A DNA stretch of 64,000 nucleotides, taken from NCBI GenBank assembly GCA_963753115.1, contig CAVWBB010000013.1:124001-188000 (forward strand). Reading direction: 5' to 3'. The notes below the pieces were generated by a model that had not been told where the DNA came from, searched no databases, and saw only the letters and a program-made list of their open reading frames with translations. Below are positions 50,368 through 61,402 of the stretch, piece by piece. Position 1 is the first letter of the stretch, and each line of letters begins with the position of its first letter. Made by a program: the position numbers and the translations under genes. Source of the stretch: Bog-473 sp963753115. Lineage in GTDB: Bacteria; Actinomycetota; Acidimicrobiia; Acidimicrobiales; RAAP-2.

Positions 50368-52230
50368 TGACCGAGCTCTTGCGCCTGGCGACGGCCGGTT
50401 CGGTCGACGACGGCAAGTCCACGCTGATCGGCCGCCTGCTCTACGACGCCAAGGGGATCTTCGAGGACCAGCTCGAGGCGATCCGCCGCACGAGCGAGCA
50501 GCGGGGCGGCATCGAGACGGACCTCGCCCTGCTGACCGACGGCTTGCGGGCCGAGCGGGAGCAGGGCATCACGATCGACGTGGCCTACCGCTACTTCGCC
50601 ACGCCCAAGCGCAAGTTCATCATCGCCGACACTCCCGGGCACACCGAGTACACGCGCAACATGGTCACGGGTGCGTCCAACGCGCACGTGGCGCTGATCC
50701 TGATCGACGCCCGCAAGGGCGTGATTGAGCAGACCCGTCGCCACGCCTTCCTGTCCTCCATGCTGGGGGTCCCGCACATGGTGGTCTGCGTCAACAAGAT
50801 GGACCTGATCGACTGGGATCAGGCGAGCTACGAGCGGATCAAGTCCGACTTCATGGAGTTCGCCGCCCGCTTGAACGTGCACGACATCACGTTCATCCCC
50901 ATTTCCGCGCTGCGCGGTGACAACGTGGTGCAGCGCTCCGAGCACATGTGGTGGTACGACGGCTCGCCCCTGCTGAACCACTTGGAGTCGATCTACATCG
51001 GCAGCGACGAGAACTTCATCGACCCTCGTTTCCCGGTGCAGTACGTCATCCGCAGCCAGACGCCCGAGAACCCCGACTTCCGGGGCTATGCGGGCACGGT
51101 GGCCAGCGGCGTCCTGCGGCCGGGGGACGACGTGCTCGTCATGCCGACCGGGACGACATCGCGCATCGCCTCCATCGCCACGGCGGACGGCGAGGTGGCC
51201 GAGGCGTTCCCGCCCATGGCCGTCGTCGTCACGCTGGAAGACGACATCGCCGTGTCGCGGGGCGACATCCTCTGTCGGCCCAACAACCGCCCAACGGCCA
51301 CCCACGACATTGAGGCGACGGTCTGCTGGATGGACGAGCGCTCCTCGTTGATGGAAGGGCGCACATACCTCCTCAAGCACAGCACCCGGACGGTGCGGGC
51401 GACGGCGCAGAACCTGCACTACCGGCTCGACATCAACGGCCTGCACCGCGACGAGGCGGCCTCCATGCTCGAGCTCAACGAGGTTGGCCGCCTGACGTTC
51501 CGCTGCACCGAGCCGCTCCTCGTCGACGACTACACGACCAACCGCTCCACCGGGAGCTTCATCATCATTGACGCGACGACCAACGCGACAGTGGGCGCGG
51601 GCGTCATCCGAGTCATCGCCACGGCGCACGCCAGTCCCAACGTGGTGCGTCACGAGAACGGCCGGCTGTCTCGTCCGGACCGCTTCGCTGCGCTTGGCAC
51701 GTCGGGAGCGACGCTCCTGTTCACGGGCCTGTCCGGAGCCGGCAAGTCGACCGTGGCTGCCGCCGTGGAAGAGGCTTTCGTGCGCTCAGGCCGACCCGCC
51801 TTCCTGCTCGACGGGGACAATCTGCGCCACGGGTTGAACGCCGACCTCGGCTTCTCCGACCGTGACCGCACGGAAAATGTCCGCCGGGCGGGCGAAGTTG
51901 CGTCCATGTTCGCCGAGTCGGGGGCGCTGGCCCTCATCGCACTCATCTGCCCGTTCGAAGAGGACCGTCGACTCATCCGCTCCCTGCACGAACAGGCCGG
52001 GCCTTCGCCTATCGCGGAGGTCTTCGTCGACACCCCCATCGAGGAGTGCGAGCGGCGCGACCCCAAGGGTCTGTACGCCCGGGCCCGGGCCGGGCAGCTC
52101 CCGGGCTTCACGGGCGTGGACTCGGCCTACGAGGTGCCGTCGCGGCCCGACCTGGTCCTGGGTCCAGGCCGGGCTCGCTCCCCGAGCAGGTTTCCTGCGT
52201 GCTCGAGCTGCTCGAGGGATTCTCCGCTAG
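50367..52230 (+). CDS. cysNC: Bifunctional sulfate adenylyltransferase subunit 1/APS kinase (CysN-CysC), copy 1
   Basis: About 620 residues. The GTPase domain (ATAGSVDDGKSTLIGRLLYD, DTPGHTEYTRNMVT, NKMDLIDW) and beta-barrels drive APS synthesis by CysD. From about residue 450 the APS kinase domain follows (FTGLSGAGKSTVAAAVEEA, LDGDNLRHGLNADLGFSDRD, RDPKGLYARARAG), making PAPS. Near the C-terminus the frame slips: after PDLVLGPG the expected SLPEQVSCVLELLEG lies in another frame (about 52165-52190) and the likely ending GILR-stop at 52230 in a third. Without correction the reading ends at 52283. The core is intact, so both activities are expected. Confidence 0.92.
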
Positions 52231-52448
52231 AGAACTCAGGCGCCAACGGCCCCCGGTACGGCGGTCGCGTGCTCGTTGCGTAATTCTCAATTTCCGCCCA
52301 ACTCTTGAGCACCTTTGCCGCTGCCTCTTCCTTTCTGAGGGGCGAACTCTTACCATGCAACCCGGGAAGAGGAGCGTGGGTGATGCCGCGAGCCTCGGCA
52401 GCTCCACCCTCTCGGAGCCGCCACTGCCCTTGTCGGAGGCAACGCTCA
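52231..52448 (+). other. Gap before the second cysD; possible 50-codon leader ORF
   Basis: This stretch is visibly poorer in G+C than its left neighbour. An ATG at 52355 opens a 50-codon reading (MQPGKRSVGDAASLGSSTLS and on) ending at 52507, overlapping the cysD copy 2 start in another frame, with Cys near its end (VRACRGAG). Cysteine-responsive leader peptides are known in actinobacteria, but this one has only a single Cys. No riboswitch consensus was recognised. The region should carry the promoter of the second module. Confidence 0.3.
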
Positions 52449-53435
52449 ATGGCCACACCCATAGCGAACCACGCCCACTCGTCCGTGCATGTCGCGGAGC
52501 CGGATAGATACCTCGAGCCTGACACGTCGGGCGCCTACAAGCTCAGTCAGTTAGGCGAGCTTGAAGCGCAGTCGATCTACATCATGCGCGAGGTGGCGGC
52601 GGAGTTCGAGCGCCCGGCCCTCCTCTTTTCGGGAGGAAAGGACTCCATCGTCATGCTGCATCTTGCACGCAAGGCATTCTTTCCGTCTCCGCCGCCCTTT
52701 CCGGTCGTGCACATCGACACTGGCCGCAATTTTCCCGAGGTGTTGCAGTTCCGTGATCGCACGGTCGAGGGACTCGGGATCCGGCTGGTCGTCGGTCGCG
52801 TGCAGGACGACATCGACGCGGGAACGATTGTCGAGGAGGCGGGCGCCCGAGCGACCCGAAACAAACTGCAGACTCCGACGCTGCTGCGCACGATCCGCGA
52901 GCACGAGTTCGACGCGCTCTTCGGAGGAGCGCGCCGCGACGAGGAGAAGGCGCGGGCCAAGGAGCGGATCTACAGCTTCCGAGACCAGCATGGGCAGTGG
53001 GATCCGAAGAACCAGCGTCCTGAGCTGTGGAACCTGTTCAACGGCCGCCATCACAAAGGCGAACACATACGGGTCTTCCCCTTGTCGAACTGGACGGAAC
53101 TCGACGTATGGCAGTACATCGCCGACGAGCGCATCGACGTGCCGTCCATCTATTTTGCGCACCAACGCACCGTCTTCGTGCGGGACGGCATGCTCATGTC
53201 CGTCAACGAGCATCTCGCTCCTGACGAGGAGGCCGACCAGTTCGAGGCACGGGTCCGCTTCCGCACGGTCGGAGATGCAGACTGCACCGGCTGCGTCGAA
53301 TCGCCGGCTCGGACGGTTGAGGACATCATCCAAGAAGTGGCAGTCACCAGGCTGACGGAGCGAGGCGCCACCAGGGCGGACGATCGGATCTCCGACAACG
53401 GCATGGAGGACAGGAAGAGAGAGGGATACTTCTAG
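52449..53435 (+). CDS. cysD: Sulfate adenylyltransferase subunit 2 (CysD), copy 2
   Basis: A 328-residue CysD, by eye about 80% identical to copy 1 in the core (FERPALLFSGGKDSIVMLHL, HIDTGRNFPEVLQFRDR, FGGARRDEEKARAKERIYSF). The N-terminal 35 residues differ fully. All catalytic motifs are conserved. ATG 52449 gives MATPIANHAHSSVHVAEPDR; the in-frame sequence upstream to 52305 looks non-coding. Third positions are less GC-rich than in copy 1. The stop overlaps the second cysNC by one base (TAGTG), exactly as in copy 1, so the whole module was copied. Confidence 0.93.
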   Translation: MATPIANHAHSSVHVAEPDRYLEPDTSGAYKLSQLGELEAQSIYIMREVAAEFERPALLFSGGKDSIVMLHLARKAFFPSPPPFPVVHIDTGRNFPEVLQFRDRTVEGLGIRLVVGRVQDDIDAGTIVEEAGARATRNKLQTPTLLRTIREHEFDALFGGARRDEEKARAKERIYSFRDQHGQWDPKNQRPELWNLFNGRHHKGEHIRVFPLSNWTELDVWQYIADERIDVPSIYFAHQRTVFVRDGMLMSVNEHLAPDEEADQFEARVRFRTVGDADCTGCVESPARTVEDIIQEVAVTRLTERGATRADDRISDNGMEDRKREGYF

Positions 53436-55298
53436 TGACGGAGCTCCTGCGCCTGGCTACGGCAGGCTCGGTGGATGATGGGAAGTCCACCCTGATCGGA
53501 CGCCTTCTCTACGACTCGAAGGCGATCTACGAGGACCAGCTCGACGCCATTCGGCGGACCAGCGTACGGCGGGGCAATACCGAGACCGACCTGTCACTGC
53601 TCACGGACGGCCTGCGGGCCGAGCGCGAACAGGGCATCACCATCGACGTGGCCTACCGATATTTCTCGACGCCAACGAGAAAGTTCATCATCGCCGATAC
53701 TCCCGGGCACGCGGAGTACACACGCAACATGGTGACGGGCGCTTCCAACGCGCACCTGGCCATGATCTTGATCGATGCCCGTAACGGGATTGTCGAGCAG
53801 AGCCGGCGTCACGCCTTCCTCTCACACCTGCTGGGAATCCCTCACATGGTGGTGTGCGTGAACAAGATGGATCTTGTTGACTGGGATCGGCAGCGGTTCG
53901 AGGACATACAAGAAGAGTTCATGTCGTTCGCCTCTCGCCTCGATATTCGAGACGTGGTGTTCATACCCGTCTCCGCCCTGCACGGTGACAACGTCGTGAA
54001 TCCCTCCGACAACGCCTGGTGGTACAGGGGGCGGCCGTTGCTCAATCACCTCGAGACGGTGTACATCGCCAGTGACGAGAACTTCATCGACCCGCGGTTC
54101 CCGGTGCAGTACGTCATCCGGTCACATGGCTCAACCGGCGTCGACTTTCGCGGGTACGCGGGAACGGTCGCCAGCGGTGTCTTCCGCCCGGGCGACCCTG
54201 TCGTGGTGATGCCGTCAGGAGTGGCAACCACCATACGGACGATCGAGACTGCGGACGGACACGTCGATGAGGCGTTTCCGCCCATGGCGGTCGCCATGAC
54301 GCTCGCCGACTCAGTGGGGGTGGCCAGGGGCGACATGATCTGCCGTCCTCAACAATCAGCCGAGCATGACGCAGCAGATCGAGGCCACGGTGAGTTGGAT
54401 GGACGCGCAACGCGTCCTGACCATCGGCACACCGCTCCTCGTCAAGCACACGACGAAGATCGTTCGAGCCACCGTCGAGGCACTGCACTACAAGATGGAC
54501 GTCAACGGGCTGCGCAGGGATGAGTCTGCGACGCAGCTCGCGCTCAATGACATCGGCCGGGTACGTCTGCACACGACGGAGCCGTTGGCGATCGACGACT
54601 ATCAGGTCAATCGTGCGACGGGAAGCTTCATTCTGATCGATCCCCACACCAACCTCACGGTGGGCGCCGGGACAGTCAAGTTCGCAGCCCAACATGCACC
54701 GAGCCCGAACGTCGTTCGTCACACGGGAAAACTCACAGCGGAGGAGCGATACCGTCACCTCGGGGTGCGGGGTGCCACGGTGCTCTTCACCGGCCTCTCG
54801 GGATCGGGAAAGTCCACGCTTGCCGCGGCCGTGGAGGAGTTGCTGGTCAAACGGGGCCGGCCCGCCTTCATGGTCGACGGGGACAACCTCCGACACAATC
54901 TGTGCAGCGACCTCGGGTTCACGCCTGAAGACCGCGCTGAAAACCTCCGGCGCGCGGGAGAGGTGGCACGATTGTTGGCTGAGGACGGAACGGTCGCCCT
55001 CTTGTCCCTCATCAGCCCGTGTGGAGAGGAGCGCCGAAAGCTGCGCGAGGCCCACGCCGACATCGGCATGACCTTCTTCGAGGTCTACGTCAACACCCCG
55101 CTCGAGATCTGCGAGCAGCGGGACCCCAAGGGCCTGTACGCCAAGGCACGCGCAGGCGAGCTCCCAGATTTCACCGGGATCGGTGCTGCCTACGAGGCGC
55201 CCGCCCATCCCGACCTCGAGTTGACTCCTGAATCCGGCGAGATCTTCGACCAGGCACTCCGGATCGTGCGCTTGCTGAGCGGGGTACATCAGCCGTAG
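53435..55298 (+). CDS. cysNC: Bifunctional CysN-CysC, copy 2, one frameshift
   Basis: About 620 residues with the same architecture as copy 1: ATAGSVDDGKSTLIGRLLYD, DTPGHAEYTRNMVT and NKMDLVDW for CysN; FTGLSGSGKSTLAAAVEEL, VDGDNLRHNLCSDLGFTPED and RDPKGLYAKARAGEL for CysC. The frame changes near 54348-54350; removing one base turns CRPQQSAEHD into CRPNNQPSMTQQIEATVSW, matching CRPNNRPTATHDIEATVCW of copy 1. The C-terminus (ESGEIFDQALRIVRLLSG) is complete, unlike that of copy 1. GTG 53435 overlaps the cysD stop. A working enzyme is likely if the break is an error. Confidence 0.9.
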
Positions 55299-55470
55299 CC
55301 GGAGTGCGGTTTCGGACGTCCGGCGTCCTCGTACATTCCTATTTCCGAACGGTCATTGACCTGTTCTCAGCGACCTCCTTTCCGCGTCTGTCCGCCCGAC
55401 TCCGCCGCTCACCTCGGCTGATTGATCAAATTTCCTATGCAATTGGTGAGATTTAGCGGAATCGGCCGTC

Positions 55471-55501
55471 GCCCGATATCGGATATCCCGCCGGGTTTTT
55501 T
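55471..55501 (+). terminator. Weak candidate terminator after cysNC copy 2
   Basis: GCCCG at 55471-55475 can pair with CGGGT at 55492-55496 (one G-T pair, 16-nt loop) directly before TTTTTT. The stem is short and its energy was not computed. Confidence 0.3.
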
Positions 55502-55555
55502 GGGTTCGAAGTTGCGTCTTTATTGTCGAAACGCCCGTGACTTTGCAACCAAAAT

Positions 55556-55569
55556 ATGACTAAAGTCAT
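55556..55569. promoter_or_regulatory. Palindrome, candidate operator
   Basis: ATGACT-AA-AGTCAT is a perfect inverted repeat about 90 bp before the GH26-like gene, in a locally AT-rich stretch. Its size suits a dimeric helix-turn-helix regulator. No regulator gene is adjacent. Confidence 0.35.
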
Positions 55570-55659
55570 GGCCGTGTCATTCGGGACCCCTCTCCCGCTG
55601 ACCCCTCCCAGGCCCCTCGACTCGCTGTCGAGGACGGGCCCCCAGGCGGTGTCGGCGCC

Positions 55660-58600
55660 GTGACGGCTGCGCACGCCGCGGCTCGGCGTCGGAGCCGTCG
55701 CCAAGAGCCGCCCGCACCTGCTTCCAGCCCCCGTCGAACGGGCCCGAGGGTTCGGCACAGTGGGTCCAGGCTCGCGCCGGCCGTCCTGGCCGGCGGTCTG
55801 GCGGCGACGTTGCTGGCGGCCGCACTGCTCGGAGCCGTCCCGAAGCCGGTCTCGGCCGGCTCGGTCGCCCCGGCGACGTCGGTCCAGACGCCCGCCGTCC
55901 CGGGGGCGGGGACGGCCTACCTCGGTGCCTTCATCGACCCGAACGGGGCATCCCTGAGTGCAACGGATCCGACGGGTGGTACCGCCAGCGTGCAGGCACA
56001 GCTCTCGGCATTGCCGAACTTCGATGATCAGGAAGGTCGCTCGCCGTCGATGCTGTCGACCTACCAGAACTGGACTGAGCCGGTCGACGTGGCAGGCCTG
56101 GACACCGTGGCCGCGACTGGTGCCATCCCGCTCGTCACCTGGAGCTGCGGGGACACCGACGCGCACGTCGCGGCAGGGTTGGACGATCAACGTGTGACCG
56201 CGGAAGCCCGGGGATTGGCGGCCACGGATGTGCCGGTTCTCCTGCGGTGGTTCCCCGATCCCAACCGGCCGAGCGATCCCGCCACGGCGTCGTGTCTCGG
56301 CGCCACCGAGCGCGCCGGGCTACGTCGCGGCGTATCAGCACATCCGAAACCTCTTCGCCTCGGCTGGTGCCACCAACGTGGCTTTCGTGTGGTCCGTCGA
56401 CACATCTGGCACGGCGGACCCGGACCTGGTGAACTACTACCCGGGCGAAAGCGTCGTGGATTGGATCGCGGCCGATGGCGTCGCCCCAGCGGCCGACCCG
56501 GCGCAACCGGACGCGTTCACCGGCGAGTTCGGGTCCTGGTACGCGGCGTTCTCGAGTGCCGGCAAGCCGCTGATGGTGTCCTCGACCGGAGCCCCGACCG
56601 GATCGCAATCGGCCTATCTCGGTCAGATCCTGTCCGATCTCCCGAGCCTGTATCCACAGATCAAGTCGTTGATCTACTTCGACGCGCCGGATCCATCGAC
56701 CGGCGTCCAGTACCAACTTGACGCGGCGGGAGCTGTGGTTTTTCAGCAGCTGGCCGCAGCAGCGGCTTTCACCCCCGCCCGTCCAGAGCCGGCCACGACA
56801 GTCTCCGTCTCGCAGTCGTCAGTGCCGGCCGGATCCAGACTGATGCTGCGGGGTTCTGTGGCGGCGACGGATAACGGTGGAACCGTGAGCTTCCTCGACA
56901 ACGGGACACCGATCAAGGGGTGTGCCTTCGTCCCGATCACGCCGGCGGCAGAGTGCCAGACGTCAGGGCTGGCAGCCGGGGCGCAGAGCTTCGTCGTGAC
57001 CTACAGCGGCGATGCCACCTTCGGACCTTCGACGTCAGCCCCGGTCGGCGCGAGTGTGACCGCGCTCAGCGGTCCTCCGGACGCCGCAAAGACCACCTCC
57101 CGCCGGCCGGTCCCGACGCCGCTTGGATCACGGGCGAACGCCTCTTCCGCTCCGGGTCTCTCCGCCCACGCGGACCAACCACCGGGCAACTCGGTTCCTC
57201 TCGTGCCCGCGGCAGGGACGGCGTATCTCGGATCGTTTGTCGACCCCTCCGGGAGCTCGTTGCATGCGAAGAACCCGACAGGTGGCATCGTCAGCCTGCG
57301 GAGCGAGCTCACCGCCCTGCCGGCATTGCAGAAGACCCTCGGACGCCCGCTCTCGATCGTTCCCGTGATGCTGGATTGGAACGATCCCGTCACGGTGACG
57401 GAGCTCGACCAGGTGGTCGCAACGGGCGGGATACCCATGATCACGTGGAACTGTGGCGACACCGATGCCAATGTGACTGCGGGTCTCGACGACGGCCAAA
57501 TCAGCCTGGTTGCCACGACGCTGGCGCAGTTCCGCTTGCCGGTGTTCTTGCGCTGGTTTCCGGATCCGAATATGAACACGGCAGCCAGCAAAGCATGTCT
57601 GGGGGGCGGGGGTGCCGCCCGGTACGTCGCGGCCTATCGATACATCCACGACAAAATAGTGACCGCGGGCGCAGCCAACGTGACGTACGTCTGGTCGGTC
57701 GACACCACCACGCCTCACGGTGATCCGTCATGGGGCACCTACTATCCGGGTGCGGCCGACGTGGATTGGATCGGAGCCGACGGCTACGCCAGCTCGAGCC
57801 TGACGGCGACGGTCGCCAGCGATTTCGGCGCATGGTACGCAGAGTTCTCGGCCGACAAGCCGCTCATGATCTCCAAACAGCGGCCATTCCCAGCCTGCAG
57901 GCGCAGTACATCGACCAGCTGTCCACCATTCCAACGCAGTACCCGCAGATCAGGGCGGTGGTCTACTTCGACGCGCCCGATGTCACCACTGGTAGCAGCT
58001 ACGAACTCCAGCCGCAGAGCGCCGGCGCACAGAGCCTGGCCGCGCTCAGCGAGCTGCCCTCCTTCCAGCCTGCGAGAACGCCGACGACGACTGCCGTCAC
58101 TTCGTCCGAGAGCACCGTGGCCCAGGGTCAGACGGCGCACCTCATGGCCCAGGTCGCCACACCGGACGTCGGCGGAGCCCTCACCTTCTTCGACAACGGG
58201 TCGGTGATCTCCGGCTGTGGCGACGTGCCGGACGATATCGCCGGGAGTTGTGACACCTCCACGCTTCCCCTAGGAGAGAACCAGATCGTCGTCGAGTACA
58301 GCGGTGATGCGGTCGCGAGCGGATCGGTGTCGCAGGCGATCGACCTGGACGTGACGGCGAACCCGCCTCCAGTCGGACCGCCGGCCATACCAGGCCCTGG
58401 TGGGGTGTATCTCGGCGCATGGGTGAGGCCCGAGGTCACCCATAGCGTCCTCCCACTCCCCGCCGCCGTCCTGGAGGAGCTGAACGGCCTCCCAACCTTC
58501 AATGCCGGACTGGCGCGTTCACTCTCGATCGTCCACGTCTACCAGACATGGAAGAACCCGGCACCAACCGGACAGGTCCAACAAGTGGTGGCGGACGGGT

Positions 58601-60004
58601 CGATCCCAATGATCGACTGGGCCTGCGGCGATACCGACGCAAACGTCATTGCAGGGACCGACGACGCCCTGATTACCGCCGAAGCCCAAAATTGGCGCCC
58701 TGAAGGCGCCGGTCTTCCTCCGGTGGTATTACGAGCCAAACTTCCCCGGCTCTGCGGACTACTCGAACTGCATCGGCAGCCTGGGTCCCGCGGGCTACGC
58801 GGCCACCTTCCGCCACATCCACGACCTCTTCGCCGCTGCCGGCGCGTCGAACGTCGGCTTCGTCTTCGCCATCGCGACGGCGGGTGCCGACCAGGACCTT
58901 TACCAGTACTACCCGGGATCGGCCTACGTCGACTGGATCGCTGCAGACGGGTACGTGAGGACGACGAATCCACACCCAACGGCCTTCGTCGAGCGATTCA
59001 GCTCCTGGTATTCGTACTTCGCGACCTTTGGCAAACCGATGATGATTTCCGAGACCGCTGCGTTTGCCGGAGGTCAAGCGAGCTATCTGCAGCAGATCGA
59101 AGACGCGGTGTCGCAAGCTGGGGATTTCCCACTCATCAAAGCAGTGATGTACTTCGATGCGCCGGGCAACGACGGGAACAATACGTACCCGCTGGACTCG
59201 GCGGGATGGCAGTTGTTCCAAGGCTTGTCAGCCGAGCGCGGTGTTCCAACCTGCACGATTGACCTCGACGGTCGCGGCCACGGCGTCTCCGGCCTCAACG
59301 GTCGTCGGACACCGTGTTCGCCTCAACGCCCAAGTGTCGAACACCGACTTTGGGGGATCTGTGAGCTTCGAGGCCAACGGAAGCCCATTAGCGGGATGTC
59401 AGTCCATTCCACTCGCCGCCGTGACGTCGTGCTCCACGGCTCTTCTTCCCGCGGGAACCAACCAGATCTCGGCGGTCTACAGCGGCGACGCCGAGGCCGC
59501 AGGGGCCACGGCAACCGCTGTCAGCAAGGTGGTCTCGGTCCCGTCCGTACCCACTCCTTCTGGCTCCGGTTCGATTTCCGGTGCGGGCCCGGTTCCGGTT
59601 CGTTCCACTCGCAGTTTGCGTTCCTCCCGTTCCTGGGTCTCCCCGACTTCGGTGGAGTGGCGTCAACGGGTGGTGCCCGGAGAGCCGGGACGCTCTTTGC
59701 GTTCCCCTTGACGCTGGGTCTCCCTGACTTTGCCAGCCCGTCCAACAAGGGGAGCGGGTCGAATCTCGATCCGATCGAATGGACCAAGACCCTCCTCCGC
59801 GGCGGTGCCGGCGCCACGGCGGTTCTGGTCCCCGCCGCCGCCGTCATCCTCTTGCTCCTCGTGACCTACATGGTGTCCACGTGGACACAGGACCGGAGAA
59901 GGGCCAAGCGAGTCCTGCCCGCTCTGGCCGGCAATGCCCCACCCGATCGAGAGCCCAGATCATCAAAGCCAGAGGAGCCAGAGGAGCAAGTGCATCTGCC
60001 ATGA
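55660..60004 (+). CDS. Large membrane-anchored protein with three GH26-like and three Ig-like domains, several frameshifts
   Basis: About 1440 residues when read across roughly five breaks (near 56310, 57885, 58690, 59235 and 59595). Start is GTG 55660. A basic N-terminus and signal (LAPAVLAGGLAATLLAAALL) precede three units. Each has a GH26-like barrel (GTAYLGAFIDP, SCGDTDAHV, VWSVDT, DWIAADG, KPLMVSS) followed by an Ig-like domain (SFLDNGTPIKGC, YSGDATFG). The units are at about 55905-57065, 57210-58355 and 58385-59545. The end has FLPFLGLPDFGG-type repeats, one membrane span (VLVPAAAVILLLLVTYMVST) and a basic tail. GH26 enzymes are mostly endo-beta-mannanases; only unit 3 shows both catalytic Glu (RWYYEPN, ISETAA). 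Confidence 0.7.
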
Positions 60005-60105
60005 CTGTTGACACGAAGGTCGAAAAGGTCCGAGGCATGAATGCCTCGCTCACCAACGGGGCAGCCGGGTCGGGCAACCCGTTGGCCGAGCGCGATCCGG
60101 GCTGA
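60001..60105 (+). CDS. Short ORF, possibly the cytoplasmic N-terminus of the adaptor
   Basis: ATG 60001 overlaps the stop of the GH26-like gene (ATGA). The 34-residue peptide (MTVDTKVEKVRGMNASLTNG and on) is in the same frame as the adaptor that follows; only the TGA at 60103-60105 separates them. A single substitution in that codon would make one protein with a cytoplasmic tail before the membrane anchor. As printed it is either a separate peptide or an interrupted N-terminus. Confidence 0.4.
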   Translation: MTVDTKVEKVRGMNASLTNGAAGSGNPLAERDPG

Positions 60106-61398
60106 TTGCACATCACACGACGCCAGATGGCCTTCGCACTGGCGCTCGCCGTCGTGGCCATCCTGGCGACCATCTTCACGGTCAACTCGGTCACAGCCGG
60201 GGCGCAATCGTTCCCCGCCGTCGTCACGGCGTCGAAGGTCGACGACTTGAATTTCACCAACAACGCGATGGTGTCGGCGTGCTGGTAAAGGTGGGCGATC
60301 GAGTGAAATCGGGAGAGATCCTGGCCACCAGGCCGATGCGTCGTTGCAGACGCAGCTCGCGGCAGACCAGGCCACGGTGAAGGCAGACCGCGAGGTCTTG
60401 GTGCAGGCGGGATCTCCGAACCTTACGGCGGCCAATTAGAGCAGGACACTCTCCAGGCCCAGCAGGCTCAGACTGCGCTGAACAACGCCAACGCCGCGCT
60501 CGCGTCGGCGGAAGCTTCGGGGAAGGCCAATGTGGCTGAGGCCCAATCCGCCGTCACATCGGCTCAGTCACAAAACACCTCGGACAGCGCCACGTACACG
60601 CAGGCATGCCCCAACGGGCCCGTCGTGCCCGACCCCGGCCTTACGGGAGCTCAACTGCAGGCGGCTCAATCGTCGTTTACCCACTGTCAGAACCTGCAAC
60701 TCGCGCTGAACCAGGATCAAGGGGCGGTGAGCAAGGCGCAAGCTCAGCTGCCGGTCAGCGAGGCGCAGGCGCAGCAATCCATTGACGCGGCGCAGGCAAC
60801 CGCAACAGTGCTCAGGCCACTCTCAACGTGGCCAACTACCAGTCGACGTTGCAGTCCTCCCCTGGAAGCGTGTCCTCGCAGGCTCAGGCGCAAGCGAATC
60901 TGAATCAGGCAGAGTCACAGCTGGCGCAGGTGCAGAGCGAGGTCAACGCCGCCAGCCTCGTTGCTCCCAACGGGGGCGTGGTCACCGAGGTGTACGGCGC
61001 GGCCGGGGAGACCTTGGGACCGGATGGGGTCCACATCTACCAGTCGCGAGGGCAATTCCCGCGAACCAGTAGTCAGGCTTCACACTCTTCCCATCGCAGC
61101 TCACATCGCAGGGTGCATCGACCTCCGGCCAAAGTGGATCGGAACCGCTGATCGAACTCGTCGGCGGTCAGCAGCAGATCATGGCGCAGATTCCGGAGGC
61201 GCAGGTCGCATCGGTGCGAGTCGGAAAGTCGGCGACTGTGGCCATCTCGGCTTTGAACATCACGGCGTCGGGCGTGGTCACCAGTTGGGACTGAGCTCAA
61301 CGAGGGGCACCAACGGCGTGACCTACGACGTCATCGTCGACCTCAAACGAACAGTGTCCGGTCTGCTGCCCGGAATGAGTTCAACGGTCGTGTTCTGA
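60106..61398 (+). CDS. HlyD/MacA-type membrane fusion (adaptor) protein, many frameshifts
   Basis: The membrane anchor is AFALALAVVAILATIFTVNS (after TTG 60106 or ATG 60127). A lipoyl-like segment VLVKVGDRVKSGEILAT is followed by a long Ala/Gln coiled coil (QAQQAQTALNNANAALASAE, later NYQSTLQSSPGSVSSQAQAQ), the second lipoyl half (ASLVAPNGGVVTEVYGAAGE), and the beta-barrel region (IMAQIPEAQVASVRVGKSAT, YDVIVDL, SGLLPGMSSTVVF). This order is that of periplasmic adaptors of ABC or RND exporters. At least six frame changes are needed (near 60273, 60328, 60437, 60810, 61050 and 61290). Heavy assembly error or a decayed gene are both possible. Confidence 0.6.
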
Positions 61399-61402
61399 GG
61401 TC

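Larger units (their letters stand above)
55299..55659. other. AT-richer 361-bp gap before the surface locus
   Basis: No coding sequence was found here. It contains a T6 run preceded by a weak stem (55471-55501), AT-rich sequence, and a perfect palindrome ATGACT-aa-AGTCAT at 55556-55569. It probably holds the terminator of the cys module and the promoter of the GH26-like gene at 55660. Confidence 0.6.

Noticed and set aside
52231..52448. SAM, cobalamin or other riboswitch upstream of cysD copy 2
   Set aside because: Compared by eye with S-box, SAM-IV, cobalamin and TPP consensus elements; no match to the conserved cores.
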